Positions 50,448 through 58,037 of a stretch of 64,000 nucleotides of DNA are shown piece after piece (the stretch's first letter is position 1; every line of letters starts with the position of its first letter). Location: positions 310,001-374,000 of the forward strand of contig NZ_RIAS01000001.1 in the NCBI RefSeq assembly GCF_003719335.1, in the 5' to 3' direction. A program made the position numbers and the translations under genes. The stretch is from Paenibacillus amylolyticus (GTDB taxonomy: Bacteria > Bacillota > Bacilli > Paenibacillales > Paenibacillaceae). The notes under the pieces were generated by a model that was not told the origin of the DNA, ran no database searches, and saw nothing but the letters and a program-made list of their open reading frames with translations.

Positions 50448-50559
50448 AATTTTTCACCACCAATAATTATTCGAGTTGGAATTCACGTTTAAAGTCAAAG
50501 TTGGTCAAACGTTACGATTGAAAACAAGCCTGCGCGAGAATCGGAGTCTTCGTTGTTGT

Positions 50560-50706
50560 TTAATATTCACTAAATAATGTAATTTGACTGAAACATAAAG
50601 GTAATTCTGTTTCACTCATTTTAGGCATAAAATAATGGATTGCTTCATCTAATGTCTCTATCTCAATCAGATGAGTGCAATAAATGACTGATTATGTTTC
50701 ACTCAT
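50560..50706 (-). pseudogene. Small gene interrupted by an in-frame stop
   Basis: From ATG 50706 the frame reads MSET, stop TAA, then 43 open codons (SVIYCTHLIEIETLDEAIHYFMPKMSETEL...) to TAA at 50560. The peptide motif KMSET occurs twice and accounts for a 16-bp direct repeat TGTTTCACTCATTTTA (50608-50623 and 50695-50710). Probably a small phage gene disabled by one stop codon, or restarted at an internal codon. Confidence 0.4.
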
Positions 50707-50707
50707 T

Positions 50708-51268
50708 TTATCTTAATCTCAGAATTGCTCTGTCCATCATGTCTTGAGTCAACCCAATATAGTCCAAAGTCTCTCTCGGATCGATATGTCCGAACATCTC
50801 CATTAGTAACGCTAAATTCTCTGGATCATCCATGTATAGGCGATAAGCCCACGTTTTACGCAATGTGTGACAGCCGATTTCCTTTAACCCAAATTCTTTA
50901 GCTGCAGCGTTTAGAAAGCGGTAGGCTGTTGTTCGATCAATAGGTTGATGTCTCATTCTGCTGACCGTTTTTATTTGTCTGCTCGGGAATAGAAAATCCG
51001 TATCCTTCATCTCTGCAATGTATCTGTCCAGATCCTGTCTTATACTCGGATGTATAATAAATTTTTTAGCGTGTTTGTTTTTCTGTTCAACCAAGTTGAC
51101 GTGTGTTCCCTTTACATCGATTACTCTTAGTCTGCATAAGTCTGATACTCGTAGGCCGCTATATATTCCTATACAGAAAAACAAATAGTTTCGTATACTC
51201 CTAATCCAGAAGTAATGTTTCATGCCATCTATAACACGTTCATCACGGATCGGTTGAACCTTCTTCAT
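50708..51268 (-). CDS. Small tyrosine recombinase (catalytic-domain only)
   Basis: A 186-residue phage-integrase-family protein without an N-terminal core-binding domain. Catalytic residues: Arg40 in YSGLRVSDL, His134-x-x-Arg137 in CHTLRKT, His161 in MFGHIDP, Tyr170 in TLDYIGL. Such short recombinases are common beside terminase genes in Bacillota phages, where their job (resolution or regulation rather than integration) is not settled. ATG overlaps the stop of the zinc-finger gene (TAATG). A fragment of a related gene is at 46860. Confidence 0.9.
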   Translation of the reverse strand: MKKVQPIRDERVIDGMKHYFWIRSIRNYLFFCIGIYSGLRVSDLCRLRVIDVKGTHVNLVEQKNKHAKKFIIHPSIRQDLDRYIAEMKDTDFLFPSRQIKTVSRMRHQPIDRTTAYRFLNAAAKEFGLKEIGCHTLRKTWAYRLYMDDPENLALLMEMFGHIDPRETLDYIGLTQDMMDRAILRLR

Positions 51269-51435
51269 TATTCAACCACCTTCTCAGGCTCTTTCTTCTT
51301 CCAGCAGCGCGGCATAATACACATTTGGACAACCCCTGTCCAGGTTCCCAAACAACAGCCACGACATTTCTCTGGTTGCTTGTCCGAAATCCTCGGAATA
51401 GCCGGTTCATTTCTGCTGTAAAAATGTCCATCCAT
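51268..51435 (-). CDS. Small zinc-finger-like phage protein
   Basis: A 55-residue protein with Cys24-x2-Cys27 (Cys28) in PEKCRGCCLGTWTG and Cys39-x4-Cys44 in QMCIMPRC, then a Lys/Glu tail. The KCxGC-W/L-G-W-G plan recurs in Bacillus and Paenibacillus phages next to the small recombinase. GGAGGGAAGAAT precedes ATG 51435; its stop overlaps the recombinase start. A frameshifted copy lies at 43740-43955. Confidence 0.65.
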   Translation of the reverse strand: MDGHFYSRNEPAIPRISDKQPEKCRGCCLGTWTGVVQMCIMPRCWKKKEPEKVVE

Positions 51436-51454
51436 ATTCTTCCCTCCAATACAA

Positions 51455-51482
51455 AAAGGCCGCTCCTAAGAGCGACCTTTTA
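51455..51482. terminator. Bidirectional terminator
   Basis: AAAGGTCGCTC / GAGCGGCCTTTTT with loop TTAG, between the divergent 51435 and 51582 genes. Confidence 0.8.
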
Positions 51483-51548
51483 TTTACGTTATTATATGGA
51501 TTTAAGATAACATCCTTTTATTGCGCATTTACTGCTATATTTGTAGAA

Positions 51549-51554
51549 TATAAT
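51549..51554 (+). promoter_or_regulatory. -10 box of the plus-strand membrane protein gene
   Basis: TATAAT 28 nt before the ATG at 51582; the -35 is weak (CATTTA at 17 bp). It would let the gene be expressed independently of the phage operons. Confidence 0.45.
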
Positions 51555-51581
51555 CAAAAAGTTAGAGGGGTACGTAACTAT

Positions 51582-52208
51582 ATGAAACCTTTCAATAATA
51601 TTTTTAAACTTATTTCTGTTGTAGTAGTCATATACTTTGGATTTCTAATGACAGTTTTGTTCTTTGTTCCTGACTGGGGAACAAGCGGAACACTAGGCGA
51701 TACCTTTGGAATATTAAACACTCTCTTCTCTGGAGCAGCTCTAGTGGGAGTTAGTTATACTTTATACCTCCAAGCACAAACAAATGAGCTACAACGAAAA
51801 GATTACGCTCGTAATATACAACCTTTGTTGACTATTGAACCGAAAAAAGAAAAGAGAGGGTCAACTTTCATATTAACTGTCACAAACATCGGGAACGGTA
51901 CAGCACTCAATATAAACTTTCCACCAGCAAAACTCTCTCCAGAATTAAGCTTAGAATACAAGTTAGAAGAAATAATAAGTTTAACGCCTGGACAAAATAA
52001 AGAAATCGAAGTAAAAGCTTTTGATCAAAATGAAGAAGCTGATTCAATTTGGACCGCTCATTTGAATCCTAAATATGCTAACAGGACAATTAAGTTAGAG
52101 GTTACATATTGCGATATTGAGTTTAACCGTATGAAGCAGGAATTCAATTTGGGATTAGGTGAAAAGAAGGTCGCTCAAGTCCAACATATAGATAAACAAA
52201 GGAAATAA
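51582..52208 (+). CDS. Membrane protein with LFSG-type tandem helices, moron candidate
   Basis: A 208-residue protein with two N-terminal helices (about 8-32 and 42-66) around WGTSGTLGDTFGILNTLFSGAALVGVSYTLYLQAQTNELQRKD, then a soluble beta-sandwich-like domain (FILTVTNIGNGTALNINFPP). The GDTFGxLNxLFSGxA motif recurs in membrane proteins scattered through prophages and accessory islands. It reads against the whole late/early transcription and has its own promoter and terminator, as morons expressed in the lysogen do. Role unknown; superinfection exclusion is a reasonable guess. Confidence 0.7.
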   Translation: MKPFNNIFKLISVVVVIYFGFLMTVLFFVPDWGTSGTLGDTFGILNTLFSGAALVGVSYTLYLQAQTNELQRKDYARNIQPLLTIEPKKEKRGSTFILTVTNIGNGTALNINFPPAKLSPELSLEYKLEEIISLTPGQNKEIEVKAFDQNEEADSIWTAHLNPKYANRTIKLEVTYCDIEFNRMKQEFNLGLGEKKVAQVQHIDKQRK

Positions 52209-52226
52209 TTCAAAATTACTTAACAA

Positions 52227-52258
52227 AACGCTACCAAAAGTACTGGTAGCGTTCTTTT
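52227..52258 (+). terminator. Terminator of the plus-strand gene
   Basis: AACGCTACC / GGTAGCGTT with loop AAAAGTACT, then CTTTTAATT on the plus strand. Confidence 0.85.
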
Positions 52259-52261
52259 AAT

Positions 52262-52897
52262 TCAATCTGCGCTTAATAATATAAGACCTATTTCTCCTTC
52301 GTCATTCCTACCTCGACCGTAATCTATTGTTACAAAATCCAATGTTCGATTAAATTTTAAACTGTTCGCAATGTTAGCAATAGCCCTGCGCCTCTTATCT
52401 GCAAATGTAGTCGCTGCTATACCAGGAACATCCTTGCGATATCCTTTTTCCATATACTCCTGTGCTTTCAAGTATTTTTTGCCTTCTAGAAACAGTAATC
52501 TTGCTGCCACTCCTTCGTGCGGATCTCTAAGGTTGTTTATTGCGAATCGGACATTGTTGGATATAGCTAGGTAAAGTTTGTAGTTGGCATGCCGCTTGTC
52601 CTTCATGATTACCGCGTTTGCTGTGACATCGGCAGTTAATTCATGACCAGATTCACGTTTAGCAACCGATCCCTCCGCAGACAATAACTCGTATGCCGAC
52701 ATCCCGTTTTCGAGCTGCTGAAGCGAAAATTCATAGTTTTTTATGATGTCTATCATGTCTACATATTTTCCGAGGAGCCATTTCGTCTTGCGGATATCTA
52801 CTTCATCCACATCAGAAAAAAAGTTGAGTTGAATAATCTTATTCGTATCTTCGAAATCTTCCCTGTTAACCACTACAACTACATTATCGTTATTCAT
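52262..52897 (-). CDS. Late-gene regulator candidate (ArpU/RinA-like)
   Basis: A 211-residue protein. The C-terminal part (FLEGKKYLKAQEYMEKGYRKDVPGIAATTFADKRRRAIANIANSL, about 135-180) looks like a sigma region-4/ArpU-type HTH. The N-terminal part is helical (KTKWLLGKYVDMIDIIKNYEFSLQQLENG). Placed at the end of the early region just before the terminase genes, as RinA/ArpU activators of phage late operons are. Divergent distance and late promoter not resolved. Confidence 0.6.
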   Translation of the reverse strand: MNNDNVVVVVNREDFEDTNKIIQLNFFSDVDEVDIRKTKWLLGKYVDMIDIIKNYEFSLQQLENGMSAYELLSAEGSVAKRESGHELTADVTANAVIMKDKRHANYKLYLAISNNVRFAINNLRDPHEGVAARLLFLEGKKYLKAQEYMEKGYRKDVPGIAATTFADKRRRAIANIANSLKFNRTLDFVTIDYGRGRNDEGEIGLILLSAD

Positions 52898-52941
52898 ATG
52901 TTACCTCCTCCAGAAGATCAGGAAAATTTTCCTTATCTCGT

Positions 52942-53310
52942 TTATCCCGCTCTATCCAAAAGTTCAGGGTTTTCGTATATGTTGCCAATCACTTCTCCGT
53001 CTGCTATATATCCCAAATGCAAGCCCATCAATGGTTCCTTGCCTCTGAATAACTGGAACATACCTCCGTATAACCTTACGACCAGATTTTCAGGCAATGG
53101 GCCGCTACTCTCAAAAGTAAGCTTGTTCACTTTAACGATGTCACCATCGTAGTAGTCGTTACCTTTGCTGTCTTTGACCCCGGATTTAAGCATCAACACT
53201 ACATCAGGTGATTGTCTACACACCTGTAACCAACCATACTCTTTGAAGTGATATGACATCTCTTTGGTTTCAGCGTCCCAATATCTCGCTCCAAACTCAT
53301 ACAGGCTCAT
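52942..53310 (-). CDS. YopX family protein
   Basis: A 122-residue YopX-type phage protein: SLYEFGARYWDAETKEMSYHFKEYG at the start and SGVKDSKGNDYYDGDIVKVNK (the 'D..G..IYEGDIV' core) with GEVIGNIYENPEL at the end, all typical. Function unknown in the family. AGGAGCGGATAAGC fixes the ATG at 53310 inside the 3' end of the next YopX gene. Confidence 0.85.
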   Translation of the reverse strand: MSLYEFGARYWDAETKEMSYHFKEYGWLQVCRQSPDVVLMLKSGVKDSKGNDYYDGDIVKVNKLTFESSGPLPENLVVRLYGGMFQLFRGKEPLMGLHLGYIADGEVIGNIYENPELLDRAG

Positions 53311-53704
53311 GCTTATCCGCTCCTTCCTTGGGAGCCAACCCACGATCAGCATTCACATTTCCGACCACCATGACCCCTTCTGCCCAGCAGTATGAACCGT
53401 CAAATTCAATCAGTTCCGATGCCCAAAGGTATCCGTCTGGTAAAGAATCAGCGACAAACATGAATCCGCTGCCCTCGTACTTCACTTCACAAGTGTGTCC
53501 TTCGCCCTCATACTCAAATTGCACTACGTCTCCTTCGAACACTTCAACTTGATCGTGTGTATCGTCATGGAAGCCTGTGTATTGCAACCACTTCACGTTT
53601 CCGTTGAAAGAATTGGGACCCATCTCAATTAACTCTCTGATAGTGACTGCTCGACTCATCTTGCCGTGATCGGTCAACCATGCTGCAAATTTAATCTCAC
53701 GCAT
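53297..53704 (-). CDS. YopX family protein (second copy)
   Basis: A 135-residue YopX protein: MREIKFAAWLTDHGKM, LQYTGFHDDTHDQVEVFEGDVVQFEYEGEGHTCEVKYEG and VMVVGNVNADRGL. It precedes and overlaps (14 bp) the other YopX gene, with diverged sequence. AGGAGGATATACAAG before ATG. Confidence 0.85.
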   Translation of the reverse strand: MREIKFAAWLTDHGKMSRAVTIRELIEMGPNSFNGNVKWLQYTGFHDDTHDQVEVFEGDVVQFEYEGEGHTCEVKYEGSGFMFVADSLPDGYLWASELIEFDGSYCWAEGVMVVGNVNADRGLAPKEGADKHEPV

Positions 53705-53800
53705 CTTGTATATCCTCCTATTTGGGGAGACCGACCAACACCTGATACGGCCCCCGTATTCACTGGGTTTATTCGTTCGACTCGATGGCCTATCGGCCGT

Positions 53801-54160
53801 TTAAGATACTTTTGTTGTACTGATTCTACTTCTCGAATCTAAAATAACTTTGAAAACATTTCCGTTTTGAGTCATTAATAGGTCGTCTGGTTTCAATGGT
53901 GACGTTTCAGGGTTTGTATCGCGTGGGTTGATTCTAATTTCATCCCATGTGTTTCCTTGATCCTTGCTAATTTTTAAGTTCAAGAGGTTTTCAACTTGCT
54001 TCTGTTCTTCATATAGTTCAACATCATCAACTTCTATTGAGAAGGAAATAGTAGATTGCTTGCCGCAACCTTCACATTTATAGAATCTATGTTCGTCGGC
54101 ATACCGTTCGTGGTTGTTCTTTTTGCAACTTGGACACTGCCAAACAAAATCTGCGTACAT
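53801..54160 (-). CDS. Zinc-ribbon protein, unknown
   Basis: A 119-residue protein with a Cys4 zinc ribbon (CPSCKKNNHERYADEHRFYKCEGCG, about 9-33) and a beta-rich C-terminal domain (SPLKPDDLLMTQNGNVFKVILDSRSRI). Possibly nucleic-acid binding. AGGAGGGATAGACG before ATG. Early region; no family named. Confidence 0.65.
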   Translation of the reverse strand: MYADFVWQCPSCKKNNHERYADEHRFYKCEGCGKQSTISFSIEVDDVELYEEQKQVENLLNLKISKDQGNTWDEIRINPRDTNPETSPLKPDDLLMTQNGNVFKVILDSRSRISTTKVS

Positions 54161-54184
54161 CGTCTATCCCTCCTAAGTCCAAAA

Positions 54185-54706
54185 TTAACGTTTCAGCAGT
54201 TCCATGTCATAGCCGGATTCAATGAACCGAATCGTCAGCTTTCGGTTTACGTCATTGCCCAGACGATCGTATATCAAGTACATATCACTTTTGGTGAAGT
54301 TGGTATCCATCAGAGTGTTGAAACTCTTCAGAACTCGCGGTGCCCAATATTTATTCAAACTCTTGGCGATAGGACGGGACACCCAAGCGAACATCTTGCA
54401 TTTGAAGTCTATTTCCGTTTCTACATCGACCAAGCGAAAATAGACATTGTTCCGCGGCTCCAAAATGAGTTCTTCGTTACGATATACGTATGATTTCGGG
54501 AATACTTGCAGGGCTTTTTCAATCATCGTTATATCCTCCCTAACCAAACCTTTTTTCACCAATACAGCCCAGCCACATTTGCATGTTCTTTTAAATGTGT
54601 CGTCTTCAACTTCAAGCGTTCCTGCACCGTTGCCAACCTTATCACTCTTGCATTTAGGGCATTGAGCGTATTTTTCCATCAGTACCAGCGAATCGGATAA
54701 ATTCAT
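54185..54706 (-). CDS. DUF3797-like zinc-ribbon protein
   Basis: A 173-residue protein: ribbon CPKCKSDKVGNGAGTLEVEDDTFKRTCKCGW (about 16-46), which matches the pattern of the DUF3797 phage family, then a helical domain (EIDFKCKMFAWVSRPIAKSLNKYWAPRVLKSFNTLMDTNFTKSDMYLIYDRLG). AAGGAGGATATAAC precedes ATG. Confidence 0.65.
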   Translation of the reverse strand: MNLSDSLVLMEKYAQCPKCKSDKVGNGAGTLEVEDDTFKRTCKCGWAVLVKKGLVREDITMIEKALQVFPKSYVYRNEELILEPRNNVYFRLVDVETEIDFKCKMFAWVSRPIAKSLNKYWAPRVLKSFNTLMDTNFTKSDMYLIYDRLGNDVNRKLTIRFIESGYDMELLKR

Positions 54707-54743
54707 GTTATATCCTCCTTAGTAGGGAGAGGCCCAAAGGACC

Positions 54744-55022
54744 TCATTCCTCAATCTCTTTTACATCAGCAACCCAAACGGCGAACGATCCTCGTCCGGC
54801 TGAACAAAACGCATAGCACCCACCGTCTATGTCAATCCCTTCCGGCGCCACCGGAAACCATCTTGCATGCCTTTCACGCACAGGGCCAACCTCGTAATAT
54901 CCATCTGCCTCAGCGATACATTCCTCTTTGAAATCTTCTGGAGATTTATAATCAGATTTCGGAGCTACATAACAGGACGGATTGCCACCGTCGTACCACA
55001 TTCCAAATCCCATGTTGCTCAT
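54744..55022 (-). CDS. Hypothetical early phage protein
   Basis: A 92-residue protein (MSNMGFGMWYDGGNPSCYVAPKSDYKSPEDFKEECIAEADGYYEVG...). AGGAGAGGGGAACC selects the ATG at 55022. No known motif; it overlaps its upstream neighbour by 71 bp. Confidence 0.55.
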   Translation of the reverse strand: MSNMGFGMWYDGGNPSCYVAPKSDYKSPEDFKEECIAEADGYYEVGPVRERHARWFPVAPEGIDIDGGCYAFCSAGRGSFAVWVADVKEIEE

Positions 55023-55449
55023 TTTGGTTCCCCTCTCCTTCCTGACCCAAAACGGTCTCCAGAGCAAGTAAAACAGCTTCTATAGTCTCGGTATCTGCCG
55101 GATATTCCGTATCATTTGAAATCATGACATCATCAACCCGATCCAAGAATTTGCAGTCTATCTCCCATCCACCTTCGCCGCCCGGCTGTCGTGGGAAGGT
55201 TATCTTACGTGCCTTTTCAAGCTCCTTGCGGAGCCGATCACGTTCGAACTCAACTTCATACTGCTTTCGTCTTGCTTGCCGTACATCTGATACCAGTTTA
55301 AGAACGTCTGAACGTACTACCATGCTGTTATATTCAGGCTCATATGACCGACCTTCTTCATCGACCAGGATCGTCCTGTAATCTTTGCTCATGACTTCAA
55401 GTTGTTCATTCGTGAAATATGGATTTTGATTAAATGTTGGTTCACTCAT
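54952..55449 (-). CDS. Hypothetical early phage protein with coiled coil
   Basis: A 165-residue protein. The middle is a basic coiled coil (DVLKLVSDVRQARRKQYEVEFERDRLRKELEKARK, about 50-85), followed by an acidic region (DDVMISNDTEYPADTETIEAVLLALETVLG). AGGAAGAACAGTC before the ATG at 55449. Similar leader-coil proteins are frequent in phage early operons; function unknown. Confidence 0.55.
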   Translation of the reverse strand: MSEPTFNQNPYFTNEQLEVMSKDYRTILVDEEGRSYEPEYNSMVVRSDVLKLVSDVRQARRKQYEVEFERDRLRKELEKARKITFPRQPGGEGGWEIDCKFLDRVDDVMISNDTEYPADTETIEAVLLALETVLGQEGEGNQNEQHGIWNVVRRWQSVLLCSSEI

Positions 55450-55465
55450 GACTGTTCTTCCTCCC

Positions 55466-55786
55466 CTAATCCATTTGGCGATACGCAAGCACGTCATAAC
55501 CTCTGCGTTCCATTTCAGCTACAAACACCGTCACAGCCTTTGTATTTACGTCTCCCTGCCCCTTGCTGACCGTCAGCATATATCCGTCACCGATCCAACG
55601 CCGCTTTGCTCTGCAATACAGTCCAGCGTTTCTGATAGCTTCCAAAACCTTAGCCTCATGTGCTCGTGGCATGGTCAGGAACACTTTGTCCAGGTTCGCT
55701 GTTCCTCCGTCTTCCATGCCTTCTGTCGCTTCCTGTGCGGCCTTGTTAGCGGCTTTCAGGTCTTCCGCGAACTTTGCGTAATCCAT
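55466..55786 (-). CDS. Hypothetical early phage protein
   Basis: A 106-residue protein (MDYAKFAEDLKAANKAAQEATEGMEDGGTANLDKVFLTMPRAHEAKV...), helix first, then RRWIGDGYMLTVSKGQGDVNTKAVTVFVAEMERRGYDV. GGAGGGATAAT before ATG. No family recognised. Confidence 0.6.
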   Translation of the reverse strand: MDYAKFAEDLKAANKAAQEATEGMEDGGTANLDKVFLTMPRAHEAKVLEAIRNAGLYCRAKRRWIGDGYMLTVSKGQGDVNTKAVTVFVAEMERRGYDVLAYRQMD

Positions 55787-55804
55787 ATTATCCCTCCTTG
55801 GTAA

Positions 55805-55818
55805 GAGGCCGTAGCCTC
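55805..55818 (-). repeat. Stem-loop with UACG tetraloop between early genes
   Basis: On the minus strand GAGGC-TACG-GCCTC begins at the stop codon of the upstream gene and ends 10 nt before the SD of the next. C(UACG)G is the extra-stable UNCG tetraloop. Similar short hairpins lie in the same place at about 53806, 54732, 56126, 56762 and 57798. Confidence 0.6.
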
Positions 55819-56101
55819 AATCCTCTTCCTCTTCAATGTCTTCTACTTCTTCAATTCGTCCGACATACCAGTTCTCCATCTGGATATTGGTATACTCCAG
55901 AAGAACAACCCTTTCAGCTTCCAACGTTCTGTCCGTATACAATCCGACATGTGTTTTTACATCAACCACACTGCACTTTTCGGTCGTCAAATCTTCATGT
56001 TCCTCTTTTACCGTTTGAATAAAATCTTCTTTACTGGCGAATTCGCCCTTACGACCATAAGCATATTCTTGATCTTCGCTCCACAAAATTTCCTTTGCCA
56101 T
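55817..56101 (-). CDS. Hypothetical acidic early phage protein
   Basis: A 94-residue acidic protein (MAKEILWSEDQEYAYGRKGEFASKEDFIQTVKEEHEDL... ENWYVGRIEEVEDIEEEED). GGAGAGATAACACAC before ATG. Unknown. Confidence 0.6.
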   Translation of the reverse strand: MAKEILWSEDQEYAYGRKGEFASKEDFIQTVKEEHEDLTTEKCSVVDVKTHVGLYTDRTLEAERVVLLEYTNIQMENWYVGRIEEVEDIEEEED

Positions 56102-56126
56102 GTGTGTTATCTCTCCTTTGGTGGGC

Positions 56127-56735
56127 CTATACCCTTGGTTTTAGATATCCAATTGCAATCGCATAAGTACGAATCAGTTCCATGTCCTCTTCTGGATAGC
56201 CCCAGTGTGGGCTGTACAGGCCGCCGTATCCGTTGTTGTGGTTCGGATCATCGTCACCCAAGATATAATCCCTGAAGTCGCACATAAGGCCCCACAACGT
56301 TCCTCCGTGCGAGAAATGCCAATGTTGCCCTCGAACATCCTTGTCCATAAGCAAAGGTCTAGCCGTGTAGTCGTCTATGAGCCACAGTTTCCCGTCTGCC
56401 CAGTGAAATGAAGCAAACCTGTTATGATCCTTGCTGTACAAGAATTTCCGTCCTGACCTCCCGATCACTCTTATCAGATCATTAATTAGATCAATTCTGT
56501 CCTGTCCCGGATAAGGCGCTTCGTTTTTTCTTGGCGTAGACTGACCGATCTTACGCATTTTCACTACTTTGAGAAAATCCAAATATTTGACGTCTGGATC
56601 ATAGTCACTGAACGATCTGAACTCTGCGCTTTTGGCCTTGCCCGGTGTCGGTGCAATTTGTATAGTTTTGAATACTTCGTCAAATTGGTCAGCAGAGTAA
56701 GAGAATTCATATATGTTCATTGCTTCCATGTTCAT
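56127..56735 (-). CDS. Hypothetical early phage protein
   Basis: A 202-residue protein with an aromatic, His-rich C-terminal half (RFASFHWADGKLWLIDDYTARPLLMDKDVRGQHWHFSHGGTLWGLMCDFRDYIL). Two upstream ATGs (56735, 56720) are possible; GGAGCAAATGAAC is next to the first. No recognised family. Confidence 0.55.
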   Translation of the reverse strand: MNMEAMNIYEFSYSADQFDEVFKTIQIAPTPGKAKSAEFRSFSDYDPDVKYLDFLKVVKMRKIGQSTPRKNEAPYPGQDRIDLINDLIRVIGRSGRKFLYSKDHNRFASFHWADGKLWLIDDYTARPLLMDKDVRGQHWHFSHGGTLWGLMCDFRDYILGDDDPNHNNGYGGLYSPHWGYPEEDMELIRTYAIAIGYLKPRV

Positions 56736-56794
56736 TTGCTCCTTTATGTGGTATGTGGTGGGAAGAGGCTATGCCCCTTCCTCTTTGGTATCCC

Positions 56795-57775
56795 TCAAAA
56801 TAGAACTAACTGCTTTTCTGGCGGCGCTACGAAATCTTTTACAAGCAACACTTCAAAGATGGCTTCCAGTACACTCACCACTATGCTGTTGCCTGATTGG
56901 TGATATAGAGTACCGTTCAAGCAACCTTCTTTTGATGGGTGTTCCCTTAAAGCAGCTTCAAAATCCTGATCGTCAAAACCCATTAGCCTAAAGCACTCTC
57001 GCTCCGTGAGATAGCGGTATTGACCATCTTGCATTTTGACAACTCCACTATTTGGGCATCTCATTTGCTTTGTAGTTACCGTATAAGCGAATTCTTTGAT
57101 TTCTTCCAACATCCGTCCTCCAAAACTGCCACTCACTACCGGCTTGCCTGGAAGCTTCCGAACCATGCTTGGCTGAGTAACAACATACTTTTCGTCAACA
57201 TCCGATTCCAACAGATCTGTTATGGGCTTCATTGGTCGCTTCTTCAGCTTAGCGAAATCGAAATATTGATTATCTAGCAACGAGATATTGAACAATCTTT
57301 CTCTAGCTTGGGGAATACCGAAATCCCGGGCATCTAATACTTCATATGAATTCGTGTAACCCAGTTTCTCCATATCACTCAGATAGTGATTAAATGCCGT
57401 TACCATATTTTTAGACAATACGTTTTTGACGTTTTCCCAGATGACCACTTTCGGTTTCCAAGCACCTAGATTTTCAATAATCTTGAGAGTTTCAAACATA
57501 AGGGAGCTTCTTGTTCCATCCTCAACGTTCCCTCCGTATTGCTTGCCTCCGATACTGAAATCCTGGCAAGGCGATCCATGCACTAGAATGTCTGGTTGCA
57601 AACTGTAACCTACTACCGACTCAGGTTTATAACGATGGTCGAACATTGCGTTATAAGTTCGAACGGCCTTCTCGTTCCACTCCACATAATCAATCGACTT
57701 ATGTTCGACACCGAGATTGATTAAGGCTTTTCGTGGTGCGCCGATTCCACCGAACAGTTCGAGTATCTTGATCAT
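56795..57775 (-). CDS. DNA (cytosine-5-)-methyltransferase
   Basis: A 326-residue C5 methyltransferase. Motif I LELFGGIGAPRKAL (about 5-18), motif IV HGSPCQDFS with nucleophile Cys70, motif VI IWENVKN, motif VIII ARERLFNISLL, motif IX RxLTxRECFRLMGF and motif X NSIVVSVLEAIF are all present; the short target-recognition segment lies between VIII and IX. It transfers methyl groups from S-adenosylmethionine to cytosine. No cognate restriction enzyme is adjacent, so it is an orphan, probably protecting phage DNA from host restriction. Complete and intact. Confidence 0.95.
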   Translation of the reverse strand: MIKILELFGGIGAPRKALINLGVEHKSIDYVEWNEKAVRTYNAMFDHRYKPESVVGYSLQPDILVHGSPCQDFSIGGKQYGGNVEDGTRSSLMFETLKIIENLGAWKPKVVIWENVKNVLSKNMVTAFNHYLSDMEKLGYTNSYEVLDARDFGIPQARERLFNISLLDNQYFDFAKLKKRPMKPITDLLESDVDEKYVVTQPSMVRKLPGKPVVSGSFGGRMLEEIKEFAYTVTTKQMRCPNSGVVKMQDGQYRYLTERECFRLMGFDDQDFEAALREHPSKEGCLNGTLYHQSGNSIVVSVLEAIFEVLLVKDFVAPPEKQLVLF

Positions 57776-57819
57776 GTGTGTCTGTACTCCCTTCCTGGGG
57801 ATGATCCCCTACTGAATAT

Positions 57820-57996
57820 TTATCTATAGTTCTTCTGCTTTCGTTTTCGTTTTACGATCCCTTGTGTACGCTTTTCTGATTGAGGGAATGAGAGTAATGT
57901 ATAAACTTCTCCAATCACCTTCCCCCGTTCATCCGTGATTATTTCCCAAGGGATTTCCGAGAAAAATGGATCTCTGTTGATTTCATCCCCTTTCAA
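57820..57996 (-). CDS. Small hypothetical protein
   Basis: A 58-residue protein (KGDEINRDPFFSEIPWEIITDERGKVIGEVYTLLSF... basic tail KRKRKQKNYR). AGGAG lies 8 nt before the TTG at 57996; a GTG at 58005 is too close to it. Unknown. Confidence 0.5.
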   Translation of the reverse strand: MKGDEINRDPFFSEIPWEIITDERGKVIGEVYTLLSFPQSEKRTQGIVKRKRKQKNYR

Positions 57997-58037
57997 TAAA
58001 ATCACTCCTAATCGTTGTTATAAGAAACAAATAAATT

